This document shows positions 7,345-14,475 of a DNA stretch of 31,074 nucleotides, in pieces. The stretch is taken from contig JBKPHS010000090.1 of NCBI GenBank assembly GCA_046729975.1, positions 1 to 31,074 on the forward strand, in the 5' to 3' direction. The position numbers were made by a program, and so were the translations under genes. The notes beneath the pieces were generated by a model that made no database searches, was not told where the DNA came from, and was given only the letters and a program-made list of their open reading frames with translations. This stretch comes from JBKPHS01 sp046729975. GTDB taxonomy: Bacteria > Actinomycetota > Thermoleophilia > Solirubrobacterales > Thermoleophilaceae. The first letter of the stretch is position 1. Each line of letters starts with the position of its first letter.

Positions 7345-7776
7345 ATGGCTCCCGACGACGAGACCTCCGCCGTCTTCGTGCGCATCCCGACTCTCGAGGC
7401 CGAGCGGCTCGACCGGGCTGCATTCGAGCTCAAGGCGCCCAAGCGCGATCTGATCGCCGCCCTGATCTCGCGCTACGTCGACCCCACGAGCGAGTCGGGC
7501 CTCGAGTCGCTGCGGCGGCTCACCCGCGGGGACGGGCGCCGCGTGATCGTGGAGGCCGGCCCCGAGCCGCTCACCGTCGGCCGCCATTCCTTCCGGCCGT
7601 TCGAGGAGGCCGAGGTGATGGACGTCGCGCAGGTGGCCGCGCTGCTCCAGGTGGACGAGCAAGCGGTGCGCGAGCTCGCGGATGAGCGCGCTCTTCCCGG
7701 CCGCAAGGTCGGCGGCGAGTGGCGCTTCTCGCGCCGCGCCGTGCTCGACTGGCTGGCAAGCGGAGAGAACGGGTAG
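7345..7776 (+). CDS. DNA-binding protein: ribbon-helix-helix-like N domain plus excisionase/MerR-like HTH
   Basis: The 143-residue protein has two recognisable halves. Residues 1-48 (TSAVFVRIPTLEAERLDRAAF, then KRDLIAALISRYV) look like a ribbon-helix-helix domain. Residues about 92-141 (VMDVAQVAALLQVDEQAVREL, then GRKVGGEWRFSRRAVLDWLAS) are a typical excisionase-family HTH_17 winged helix. The middle has a short conserved strand segment (RRVIVEAGPEPLTVGRHSFRP). The ATG at 7345 is preferred over a TTG at 7318 because the latter would read through the palindromic operator. The clpP start follows ten bases after the stop, so the two are probably one operon, suggesting a regulator tied to proteolysis; autoregulation through the palindrome is inferred. 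Confidence 0.82.
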   Translation: MAPDDETSAVFVRIPTLEAERLDRAAFELKAPKRDLIAALISRYVDPTSESGLESLRRLTRGDGRRVIVEAGPEPLTVGRHSFRPFEEAEVMDVAQVAALLQVDEQAVRELADERALPGRKVGGEWRFSRRAVLDWLASGENG

Positions 7777-7786
7777 ATCGAGGCCG

Positions 7787-8368
7787 ATGCCGCTCGTCCC
7801 CATGGTCATCGAGCAGGACTCGCGCGGCGAGCGCTCGTTCGACATCTACTCGCGCCTCCTGCGCGAGCGCGTGATCTTCCTCGGCGAGCCGATCGACGAC
7901 CAGGTGGCGAACCTCATCGTCGCCCAGCTCCTGCACCTCGAGTCGGACGACCCCGACAAGGACGTGTCGATCTACGTCAACTGTCCCGGCGGCTCGTTGT
8001 ATGCGGGGCTGGCCGTGTACGACACGATGCAGTTCATCAAGCCGGACGTGCAGACGATCTGCGTCGGCGTCGCGATGTCGATGGGCTCGCTGCTGCTCGC
8101 GGGCGGTACCAAGGGCAAGCGGATGGCGCTCCCCAACAGCCGCATCCTGATCCATCAGCCCTCGAGCGGCTTCGAGGGGCAGGCGACCGACATCGAGATC
8201 CACGCGCGCGAGGTGCTGGCGGTGAGGCAGCGGGTCGACGAGATCTACGCGAAGCACACCGGCCAGCCGCTCGAGCAGGTGCACACGGACATGGAGCGCG
8301 ACCGCTTCTTCACCGCCGAGCAGGCGGTCGAGTACGGGCTCGCGGACCGCGTGCTCGAGAGCCGCTAG
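7787..8368 (+). CDS. clpP: ATP-dependent Clp protease proteolytic subunit
   Basis: The 193-residue protein is a full-length ClpP. The N terminus (PLVPMVIEQDSRGERSFDIYS) is the axial-loop region, and the catalytic triad is visible as S98 in VGVAMSMGS, H123 in RILIHQPSSGFEGQATDIEI and D172 in MERDRFFTAEQAVEYGL. ClpP forms the tetradecameric chamber that degrades unfolded and SsrA-tagged proteins with ClpX/ClpC ATPases. The region before the active serine reads AMS rather than the common AAS, a mild variation. No clpX or second clpP lies next to it; instead it follows a DNA-binding protein, which differs from the usual clpP1-clpP2-clpX order. Its stop overlaps the convergent UdgX stop in the tetranucleotide CTAG. 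Confidence 0.96.
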   Translation: MPLVPMVIEQDSRGERSFDIYSRLLRERVIFLGEPIDDQVANLIVAQLLHLESDDPDKDVSIYVNCPGGSLYAGLAVYDTMQFIKPDVQTICVGVAMSMGSLLLAGGTKGKRMALPNSRILIHQPSSGFEGQATDIEIHAREVLAVRQRVDEIYAKHTGQPLEQVHTDMERDRFFTAEQAVEYGLADRVLESR

Positions 8369-8991
8369 CGGGCGGCGAGCGCACGCGCAACCACGGCGAG
8401 GTCCTCCCTGAACATGCGCCGCTCGGCCTGACGCGCCTCGTCGTCGCGGGCGCGCAGGATCGCGGACGGGTGGACGGTCGCGGTCACGAACGGCGCGAGC
8501 GAGGAGTCGATCGGTCGCCCGCGGCTGTCCCGGACCCTGAAGCTGCTGCCGAGCAGGGCCTTGCCCGCCGTGGCGCCGAGCAGCACCAGCGCCTCGGGGC
8601 TCACGAGCGCGAGCTCCTGCTCGAGCCACGGCCTGCAGGCGTCGATCTCGAACTTCTTCGGCGTCACGTGCAGCCGGCGACGGCCCCGCTCCTCGAACTT
8701 GAAGTGCTTGACGACGTTCGTCAGGTAGACGTCTCGGCGGTCCATCCCGACGGCCTCGAGCGCCTTGTCGAGCTCGCGCCCCGCCGGTCCCACGAAAGGC
8801 TTGCCGGCGAGGTCCTCACGGTCGCCCGGCGTCTCCCCCACCATCATCACGCGCGAGTTTCTGCGGCCCTCGCCGAAGACCGTCTGCGTCGCCTCTTGCC
8901 ACAGGTCGCAGCCGCGGCAGCTCGCGGCGGCCTCGCGCAGCGTCTTCAGGCTGCGACGCTCGGGCAGGAACGGCGTCGCGTCGTTCGGCAA
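8365..8991 (-). CDS. UdgX-type uracil-DNA glycosylase
   Basis: The 208-residue protein has the family-4/UdgX Fe-S glycosylase plan: CRGC (C25, C28), GETPGDREDLAGKPFVGPAG as motif A, VYLTNVVKHFKFEERGRRRLH, DACRPWLEQEL with C119, LVLLGATAGKALL, and the second active-site motif TVHPS (173-176). The insertion ending RRRLH (104-108) corresponds to the KRRIH loop that defines UdgX, whose histidine forms a covalent bond with the abasic site after uracil removal; here that residue is H108. Motif A reads GETPG where the usual text is GEQPG. The position of a cluster cysteine of ordinary family-4 enzymes (VKC) is VKH here. The product probably acts in uracil repair or in marking damaged DNA. Confidence 0.9.
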   Translation of the reverse strand: MPNDATPFLPERRSLKTLREAAASCRGCDLWQEATQTVFGEGRRNSRVMMVGETPGDREDLAGKPFVGPAGRELDKALEAVGMDRRDVYLTNVVKHFKFEERGRRRLHVTPKKFEIDACRPWLEQELALVSPEALVLLGATAGKALLGSSFRVRDSRGRPIDSSLAPFVTATVHPSAILRARDDEARQAERRMFREDLAVVARALAAR

Positions 8992-9006
8992 CGCGCGGTC
9001 CCGCCC

Positions 9007-9942
9007 TTACTTCTGGGGGCTGGGGACCGGGGGCTGGAGACTGAACCTGGGATCTCCCTCGAGCACCAGCCTCGGATCCCAGTCCAGCAGCCGCGCTCCG
9101 GCGTCGTAGGTGGACTCGAGGAAGTCGAGTATCGCCGCCTTCGGGTCCGCAGACTCGCGCACGTCGTCGTATCGGAGGACGAACAGGCCGATCTCCTCCC
9201 TCCAGCGGGCCGCGTCCGGCCGGATCGGCTGCTCGCCGATTCCGTCCGGCTTCGGATATGCGTAAGAGAAGAAGGCCGGCTCCTGTAGCACCCGGTCGCT
9301 GCCCGCCCACCAGCCGGCGCAGATCTGCTCCTGGTCGCTGGACAGGCGCACGATGATGTCGTCGCCGTGGGGCTCGGAGTCTCTACCGGAGAAGCGCGTC
9401 GTGGCCAGGTCGAGGCCGCCCCAGAAGAACTGGACCGGGGAGGTCTTGCCACGGAAGCGCGCGTGGTACTGCTTCAAGATGATGTCGATTCGTGCCAGCA
9501 CGCTCCAGAAGCGATGCGCGGCCGCGGCGTCGTAGGAATGGTGCTCCGAGTCCTCCGGAAACGGGATCGGATGGGTCACCTCAGATGGCGTCTGGGTGAT
9601 CTCCACCTCGATGTGCATCGCCTCCAGCGCGCTCATGAGCTCGCGGTAGAAGTCGGCGACCGGCCGTGGCTCGAGCGGAATGATCTGCACCGCGCCGTCG
9701 CTGGCCTCGAGCTCCACCTTGTGGTCGATGAAGTCGACGTCGATCTGGAAGCTCCGCGACTCGTACGCGATGGGGCTCGTCGTCAGCCCGCGCGCCGTCA
9801 CGTAGAGCGGCACGTTCGCCCACTGCGGCTCGAACGGCGCCAGGGCGAGCCGCACCTTGCCGATCACCTGGAGGTACATGTGGAGCGTGTCGCGCGTCTC
9901 CCTCCAGTCCTCGTACGGAAGCGCGGGCCACTGTTCGTCCAT
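9007..9942 (-). CDS. DUF5996 family protein
   Basis: The 311-residue protein starts WPALPYEDWRETRDTLHMYLQVIGKVRLAL and continues with VPLYVTARGLTTSPIAY, FQIDVDFIDH and VADFYRELMSAL, then PVQFFWGGLDLATTRFSGR; these are the conserved blocks of DUF5996. The pattern WPxLPxxxWxxTxxTLHxWxQIVGKIRL is diagnostic. No signal peptide or membrane segment is visible, so it is cytoplasmic. The family has no established biochemical role. It lies 15 bases upstream of udgX on the same strand, so it may be co-transcribed with it. The 114 bases upstream to the HAD gene hold no recognisable gene. Confidence 0.88.
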   Translation of the reverse strand: MDEQWPALPYEDWRETRDTLHMYLQVIGKVRLALAPFEPQWANVPLYVTARGLTTSPIAYESRSFQIDVDFIDHKVELEASDGAVQIIPLEPRPVADFYRELMSALEAMHIEVEITQTPSEVTHPIPFPEDSEHHSYDAAAAHRFWSVLARIDIILKQYHARFRGKTSPVQFFWGGLDLATTRFSGRDSEPHGDDIIVRLSSDQEQICAGWWAGSDRVLQEPAFFSYAYPKPDGIGEQPIRPDAARWREEIGLFVLRYDDVRESADPKAAILDFLESTYDAGARLLDWDPRLVLEGDPRFSLQPPVPSPQK

Positions 9943-10056
9943 GCTCCAAATCTAACGACCCGCTTCGCCCGGCCCGAGGGCCCGGCTGCGCCCGCCGGCT
10001 CCGAACCAGCGCCGTAAGAGAGGAGCCGCAGAGCCGCCTAAGAGTTCGCCAAGAAG

Positions 10057-10737
10057 CTAGTTGGCGGCTTCCACCTCCGGGAACGGCTCCTCGAGGCTGT
10101 CGAGCACGTGGTCGGCGCCCGCCTCCGCGAGCTGCTCGGCCGAATAGCGGCCGCTCGCCACACCGACGGCGAGCAGTCCGGCCCCGTGCGCGGCCTCGAG
10201 ATCGAGCGGCGTGTCACCGACCACGACGACGCGCTCCGGGTCGAGGGAGTGTCCCGCGATCACCTCGCCGCGCTCGACCGCGCGCCGCGTCAGCTCCACC
10301 CGGTCGGGCGAGTCGGAGCCGTAGCCGCCGAAGGTGAAGTAGTGGTTGAGCTGCGCGCGTCCCAGCTTCGCATGCGCCCCGGCCTCGAGCGCCCCGCTCG
10401 TGAGCCCGAGCAGCACGCCGCCGTCGAGCAGGCGGTCGAGCGTCTCGCGCGCGCCGGCCAGGACGCGATAGCCCGGCGAGGCCTGCACGTTGTCCGGCAG
10501 GATCGCGAGGTACATCGAGAGCAGCCGCGCGAGCTCCTGCTTGGTCGGCTCCCGGCCCTGGTCGCCGCTGAAGGACCTACGCCCCACCTCCGGATCGGTC
10601 ATGCCCGCGTTGGTGAACGCGCCGATGTCGACTGGGTGTCCGTAGAGCTTCTCGAACGCCCAGGCCCAGCTCCTCGCGCCGGCGCCGCCGGTGTCGATCA
10701 GCGTGCCGTCGATGTCGAACAGGACAGCGTCGAGCAC
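10057..10737 (-). CDS. HAD-family phosphatase (phosphoglycolate phosphatase-like)
   Basis: The 226-residue protein shows HAD motif I as LFDIDGTLIDTGG (nucleophile D8 and acid/base D10), motif II in LGLTSGAL, and motif IV as VVVGDTPLDLEAAHGAG; the alpha-helical cap covers roughly residues 20-90. The arrangement fits the Gph/PhnX-like subfamily that hydrolyses small phosphomonoesters such as 2-phosphoglycolate. The GTG at 10737 is used because motif I lies immediately behind it. An upstream in-frame ATG at 10767 shares the same CATG as the start of the divergent aldo/keto reductase gene; choosing it would add ten residues. Confidence 0.88.
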   Translation of the reverse strand: MLDAVLFDIDGTLIDTGGAGARSWAWAFEKLYGHPVDIGAFTNAGMTDPEVGRRSFSGDQGREPTKQELARLLSMYLAILPDNVQASPGYRVLAGARETLDRLLDGGVLLGLTSGALEAGAHAKLGRAQLNHYFTFGGYGSDSPDRVELTRRAVERGEVIAGHSLDPERVVVVGDTPLDLEAAHGAGLLAVGVASGRYSAEQLAEAGADHVLDSLEEPFPEVEAAN

Positions 10738-10765
10738 GCCAGCGACTCTACCCTTCAGGGCGAGC

Positions 10766-11893
10766 ATGGATCCAACGCGCACAGCGGTCGGGACCTGGAG
10801 CGGAGGCCGCTTCATGCACTTCGGGGAGCCGCTCGACGACGAACGGCTGGCCGCGCTCGTGCGACCGGACGAGGACATCAGCACCGTGCTGACCGCGGAC
10901 GTGTACGGACAGGGGGACGCCGACCGGCTGCTGGGAAGTGCCCTGGCCGGCCTGCAACGGGAGTCCTACTGCCTCGTCGGTGCTGTCGGCCACGACTTCT
11001 ACGAGGGCGAGCGCGAGGGCGCAAAGGGCTTCCCCCGCTTCACGGACCCAGCTCTACGGGCCGAGAGCGGCTACGCCGGCTACCTGCGCATGGCCACCGA
11101 GCGCAGCCTCGAGCGCTGCGGCGTCGACAACTTCGACCTGCTGCTCCTCCACAACCCCGACCGCACGGGCTTCACGAGCGAGGCCGTCTGGGACGGCATG
11201 GAGGCGCTCCGCGACGCCGGACTCACGCGGCGGATCGGCGTGGCGCCCGGACCGGCGAACGGCTTCACCCTCGACCTGATCGAGTGCCTCGAGCGCTTCG
11301 GCGACCGGATCGACTGGGCGGTGATCATCCTGAACCCGCTCGAGCCCTGGCCCGGCGAGCTCTGTTTCGACGCCGCCTCGGCCCGCGACGTGAAGCTCAT
11401 CACGCGCGTGGTCGACTACGGCGGCCTCTTCCATGACGACGTGCTGCCGGGGCACCGCTTCGGCGAGCGCGACCACCGCACGTTCCGCCCCGCCAGCTGG
11501 GTCGAGGCCGGCCGTGAGCGAATGGAGCGCATGCGCCCGGTCGCGGAGCGCCGTGGCCTGACGATGCTCCAGCTAGCTTGCTGCTGGAACCTCGCGCACC
11601 GGCCCGTCGAATGCGTCGTGCCGACGCTGATCCAGGAGGACGGTCCCGGCGCGAAGCCGGTGGAGGACAAGCGCGCGGAGCTCGCTTCGCTCCCCGAGCA
11701 GACCCTCTCCGACGAGGACGTCGCCGAGATCCGCGCGATCGGCGACAACACCGGCTGCATGGCCCTCAAGGGCGCGACGCCCGACCACGACGGCGAGGCG
11801 CGCCCGGACCGCTGGCCGATGAGCGAGGACCTCGCGGAGCTCGCCGCCCGCTGGGGCATCGACCCCGATCGCGACCTGCGCCAGGCCGCCTGA
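10766..11893 (+). CDS. aldo/keto reductase family protein with altered catalytic residues
   Basis: The 375-residue protein follows the AKR barrel: TAVGTWSGGRFMHFG at the start, TADVYGQGDADRLLGSAL (D45, Y47), YLRMATERSLERCGVDNFDLLLLHNPD with H129, LRDAGLTRRIGVAPG, and a C-terminal Ala/Leu-rich helix region. Most AKRs use a D-Y-K-H tetrad. Here D, Y and H can be placed, but the segment that normally ends in Lys (typically VVLATK) reads YCLVGAVGHDFY, so the lysine seems absent. The protein may use another base or have lost reductase activity. The ATG at 10766 shares its CATG with an alternative start of the divergent HAD gene. Confidence 0.85.
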   Translation: MDPTRTAVGTWSGGRFMHFGEPLDDERLAALVRPDEDISTVLTADVYGQGDADRLLGSALAGLQRESYCLVGAVGHDFYEGEREGAKGFPRFTDPALRAESGYAGYLRMATERSLERCGVDNFDLLLLHNPDRTGFTSEAVWDGMEALRDAGLTRRIGVAPGPANGFTLDLIECLERFGDRIDWAVIILNPLEPWPGELCFDAASARDVKLITRVVDYGGLFHDDVLPGHRFGERDHRTFRPASWVEAGRERMERMRPVAERRGLTMLQLACCWNLAHRPVECVVPTLIQEDGPGAKPVEDKRAELASLPEQTLSDEDVAEIRAIGDNTGCMALKGATPDHDGEARPDRWPMSEDLAELAARWGIDPDRDLRQAA

Positions 11894-11917
11894 TCCGGAA
11901 GCTGGGAGCATTCAGGC

Positions 11918-12136
11918 ATGAGCGAGCTCGAGCCCTCCGGATCCCGGCTCCCGCGCAGGGCCCGTGAGCAGCGCGCCTACCGGCTCGTGCTCGCGACCGG
12001 AACGCTGTCGGTCGTAGCGGTCGTCGGCTTCATCCTCGCGATCGTCGGCGTGATCGGGATCGGCATCCCGTTGCTGGCGGCCGTTCTCGCGGTGGTGTGC
12101 GGGCTGCTGTTCAGGCGCACCGTGTCGAGCGGCTAA
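11918..12136 (+). CDS. small two-helix membrane protein
   Basis: The 72-residue protein has a charged N terminus rich in Arg (RLPRRAREQRAYR) followed by two hydrophobic helices (LVLATGTLSVVAVVGFILAIV and GIPLLAAVLAVVCGLLF) and a short positive tail. The GC-rich codon use and the ATG 24 bases after the aldo/keto reductase stop suggest a real gene co-transcribed with it. No family is recognised. It could be a membrane anchor or a subunit of a larger complex. It converges with sixA, leaving four bases between stops. Confidence 0.65.
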   Translation: MSELEPSGSRLPRRAREQRAYRLVLATGTLSVVAVVGFILAIVGVIGIGIPLLAAVLAVVCGLLFRRTVSSG

Positions 12137-12140
12137 GGCT

Positions 12141-12644
12141 CTAAAGGTCGCGCGGCTTTACGAACACGGTCAGCTCGGCCACGCCCGGCCGGAGGCCGTC
12201 CCAGCTCCCCTCGAAGGCGAGCACGGCCAGCGCGCCGGTCGGATACTTCGCCTCCAGGTCCGGCAGCCGCTCGCCGGCCCGCGCAAGCGAGGCTGCGAGC
12301 TGCTCAAGTCCGGGGTTGTGCGCGATCAGCAGCACCGAAGGGACATCCGCGGGCACGCGCCGGAGGCGCGCCAGCAGCTCTTCGGCGCCGGCAGCGTAGA
12401 GATCGTCCTCGATCTCGACCTCCATGTCGCCGTTAGGGCCTGGCAGCAGGCGCTCGAGCGTCTCGCGCGCGCGGCGCGCGGACGAGCAGAGCACGAGCGC
12501 CGGGAGGATGCCCTCCGCCCGCATGTACTCGGCCATGCGCTTCGCCGCCTTGCGTCCCCGCCCCGCGAGCGGGCGCTCGTGGTCGGCCAGCGTCTCGTCC
12601 TTCCAGCTGGATCTGGCGTGTCGCAGCAGGTAGAGCGTCTTCAT
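12141..12644 (-). CDS. sixA: SixA-type phosphohistidine phosphatase
   Basis: The 167-residue protein is a short histidine-phosphatase-branch enzyme: TLYLLRHARSSW contains the RH catalytic motif (H9 accepts the phosphate), DHERPLAGRGRKAAKRMAEYM, CSSARRARETLE, and VLLIAHNPGLEQLAA with the second catalytic His. This is the SixA layout, which removes phosphate from histidine phosphotransfer proteins; actinobacterial relatives may act on other phosphates. The ATG at 12644 is 17 bases from the GTG of the divergent dioxygenase-like gene. The upstream open frame is only a shadow. The gene symbol is by family resemblance. Confidence 0.85.
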   Translation of the reverse strand: MKTLYLLRHARSSWKDETLADHERPLAGRGRKAAKRMAEYMRAEGILPALVLCSSARRARETLERLLPGPNGDMEVEIEDDLYAAGAEELLARLRRVPADVPSVLLIAHNPGLEQLAASLARAGERLPDLEAKYPTGALAVLAFEGSWDGLRPGVAELTVFVKPRDL

Positions 12645-12661
12645 CCCGGCGGGAGTATCCC

Positions 12662-13567
12662 GTGCCAGACGACGCCCCCAAAGAGCCGGGCCAAGCGCCC
12701 ATCTACCATCAACTGGTGGCGATCGATCCCGACACGACGCTCGGCGTCGTCCGGCTCGACGTAGCCGACCTGGACCGCGCGCAGGACTTCTACGAGCGGG
12801 TGATAGGGCTCCGCGCCCTCGATCGCTCCGGGGACGTCGTGCGGCTTGGCCCCGAGGGCGGAGCACCGGCGGTCGAGCTCGCCGCGCCGCCCGGCGCGCC
12901 GCCACGATCGGCCGGAACGACGGGCCTATTCCACATGGCGATCCTGGTCCCGAGCCGCCCGGAGCTGGCGCGCTCCCTCCGCCGTGCGGCGGAGGCGGGC
13001 TGGCCGCTGACGGGCGCCTCCGACCACCTCGTGAGCGAGGCGCTCTACCTACGCGATCCCGAGGGCAACGGGATCGAGGTCTACCGCGACCGGCCTCGCC
13101 AGGAGTGGCCCCTCGACGACGGAAGCCCGCGCATGGCCACCCTCCCACTCGACCTTGAGGGGGTCATCGGCGAGCTTCCCGACGCCGCGCCGAACGGAAT
13201 GCCGGCGGATACGCGCATCGGCCACGTGCACCTTCAGGTCGCAGACCTGGCGTCGGCCGAGGCGTTCTACCACGGCCTGCTCGGCTTCGACGTCACCATA
13301 CGCAGCTATCCGGGCGCGCTGTTCGTGTCGGCCGGCGGGTATCACCACCACATCGGGCTGAACACCTGGGCCGGCGAGGGCGCGCCGCCGCCGGCGCGGG
13401 GCTCGCTCGGCATGCGCTGGTTCGAGGTCGTGCTGCCGAGCGCGGACGAGCTGGAGCAGATCGCGAAGCGCGTCGACGCGGCCGGCATCGAAGCCCGCCA
13501 CGAGGAGGACGGCCTGCATCTCAGCGACCCCTCCGGCAACGGCGTCCTACTGAGGAGGCGAACATGA
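12662..13567 (+). CDS. CatE-like extradiol dioxygenase (two VOC domains)
   Basis: The 301-residue protein contains two vicinal-oxygen-chelate modules. Module 1 (about 28-145) begins GVVRLDVADLDRAQDFYERVIGL and ends LRDPEGNGIEVYRDRPRQEW. Module 2 (about 186-300) begins TRIGHVHLQVADLASAEAFYHGLLGFD, with FVSAGGYHHHIGLNTWAGEG. This matches the CatE/YfiE type of catechol 2,3-dioxygenase. Likely Fe(II) ligands are the histidines in GHVH (188 or 190) and HHH (228-230); the usual third acidic ligand at the end of module 2 is not obvious because the strand reads NGVLLRRR. The GTG start has GGGAG upstream. Its stop overlaps the next start as ATGA, so the Rossmann protein gene is coupled. Confidence 0.87.
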   Translation: MPDDAPKEPGQAPIYHQLVAIDPDTTLGVVRLDVADLDRAQDFYERVIGLRALDRSGDVVRLGPEGGAPAVELAAPPGAPPRSAGTTGLFHMAILVPSRPELARSLRRAAEAGWPLTGASDHLVSEALYLRDPEGNGIEVYRDRPRQEWPLDDGSPRMATLPLDLEGVIGELPDAAPNGMPADTRIGHVHLQVADLASAEAFYHGLLGFDVTIRSYPGALFVSAGGYHHHIGLNTWAGEGAPPPARGSLGMRWFEVVLPSADELEQIAKRVDAAGIEARHEEDGLHLSDPSGNGVLLRRRT

Positions 13568-14193
13568 AGATCGGCATCATCGGCAGTGGCAGGATCGGAG
13601 GCACGGCTGCACGGCTCTTCGTGCGGACCGGCCACGAGGTCGCGATCGCGAACTCGCGCGGGCCGGACTCGCTCGCGGACTTCGTCGACGAGCTTGGCGC
13701 GAACGCCCGGGCCGCAACGGTCGACGAGGCGGCGGACTTCGGCGACGTTGTGCTGGAGGCGATCCCCTTCAGCCACTACCGCGACCTTCCCGCCGACCAC
13801 CTGGCCGGCAAGATCGTGATCGACGCGGACAACTACTACCCCGCCCGCGACGGCCACATCGACGAGCTCGACTCCGATCGCACCACCTCCACCGAGCTGA
13901 TCGCACGCCACCTCGAGGGCGCGCGAATGGTGAAGGCCTTCAACACGATGGTCTCCACGACGCTCGGCTCCGAGGGCCGGCCCGATGCTCCGCGCGACAA
14001 GCGCCTGGCTCTCTTCGTCGCGGGCGATGACGAGGATGCGAAGCGAGTGGTCTCGGAGTTGATCGACGAGATCGGGTTCGCGCCCGTCGACACGGGCTCG
14101 CTCGCCGAAGGCGGCCGCCGCCAGCAGCCCGGCTCGCCCATCTACACGGAGCCGATGAAGGCGCCCGAGGCGGAGGCGGCGATCAGCGGCTAG
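13564..14193 (+). CDS. NADP oxidoreductase, F420-dependent reductase-like (F420_oxidored)
   Basis: The 209-residue protein opens with a Rossmann motif KIGIIGSGRIGGTAARLFVRTGHEVAIANSRGP and continues with VVLEAIPFSHYRDLP and KIVIDADNYYPARDG, then VKAFNTMVSTTL, all typical of the F420_oxidored family (NADPH:F420 reductase relatives). The conserved ANSRGPDSL helps contact the NADP phosphate. True F420 reductases and dinucleotide-binding proteins of unknown substrate share this pattern, so F420 use is not proven. It is coupled to the CatE-like gene and ends by sharing CTAG with the stop of the convergent small basic protein. Confidence 0.87.
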   Translation: MKIGIIGSGRIGGTAARLFVRTGHEVAIANSRGPDSLADFVDELGANARAATVDEAADFGDVVLEAIPFSHYRDLPADHLAGKIVIDADNYYPARDGHIDELDSDRTTSTELIARHLEGARMVKAFNTMVSTTLGSEGRPDAPRDKRLALFVAGDDEDAKRVVSELIDEIGFAPVDTGSLAEGGRRQQPGSPIYTEPMKAPEAEAAISG

Positions 14194-14447
14194 CGCTTCT
14201 TCCGCGAGATCGCCCGCCGCAGCTCGTCCTTGCCCATCTTCGAGCGGCCGCGGATGTTCAGCTTCCGGGCCTCGACCTCGAGCTGCTTGCGCGTCTTCGC
14301 CGCGCCGCGGCGGACGGCGGATGCCTCCTTGCCGAGCGCGGTACGGGTGCTTTTCGGCAGGTTCTTCAGCGTCTGCTTGCGCTTCGCGCCGGCCTGCGCC
14401 TTCTTGACGTTGCGCCTCGCAGCTGTGCGCTGCTTTTGAGTTGCCAT
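14190..14447 (-). CDS. small basic protein with Rho_N/SAP-like C terminus
   Basis: The 85-residue protein is extremely rich in Lys and Arg. The first 55 residues (ATQKQRTAARRNVKKAQAGA, KRKQTLKNLPKSTRTAL) look disordered and histone-H1-like. The last 30 (LEVEARKLNIRGRSKMGKDELRRAI) match the Rho N-terminal/SAP helix-extended-loop-helix motif that binds nucleic acid. A nucleoid-associated or RNA-binding role is the natural reading. Small proteins of this type are widespread in actinobacteria and often annotated as hypothetical or plasmid-stabilisation-like. The ATG at 14447 is unambiguous. It is convergent with the F420-reductase-like gene, sharing CTAG. Confidence 0.8.
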   Translation of the reverse strand: MATQKQRTAARRNVKKAQAGAKRKQTLKNLPKSTRTALGKEASAVRRGAAKTRKQLEVEARKLNIRGRSKMGKDELRRAISRKKR

Positions 14448-14475
14448 GCTCCGGTGTTACCCGGATCGGTCCGCG

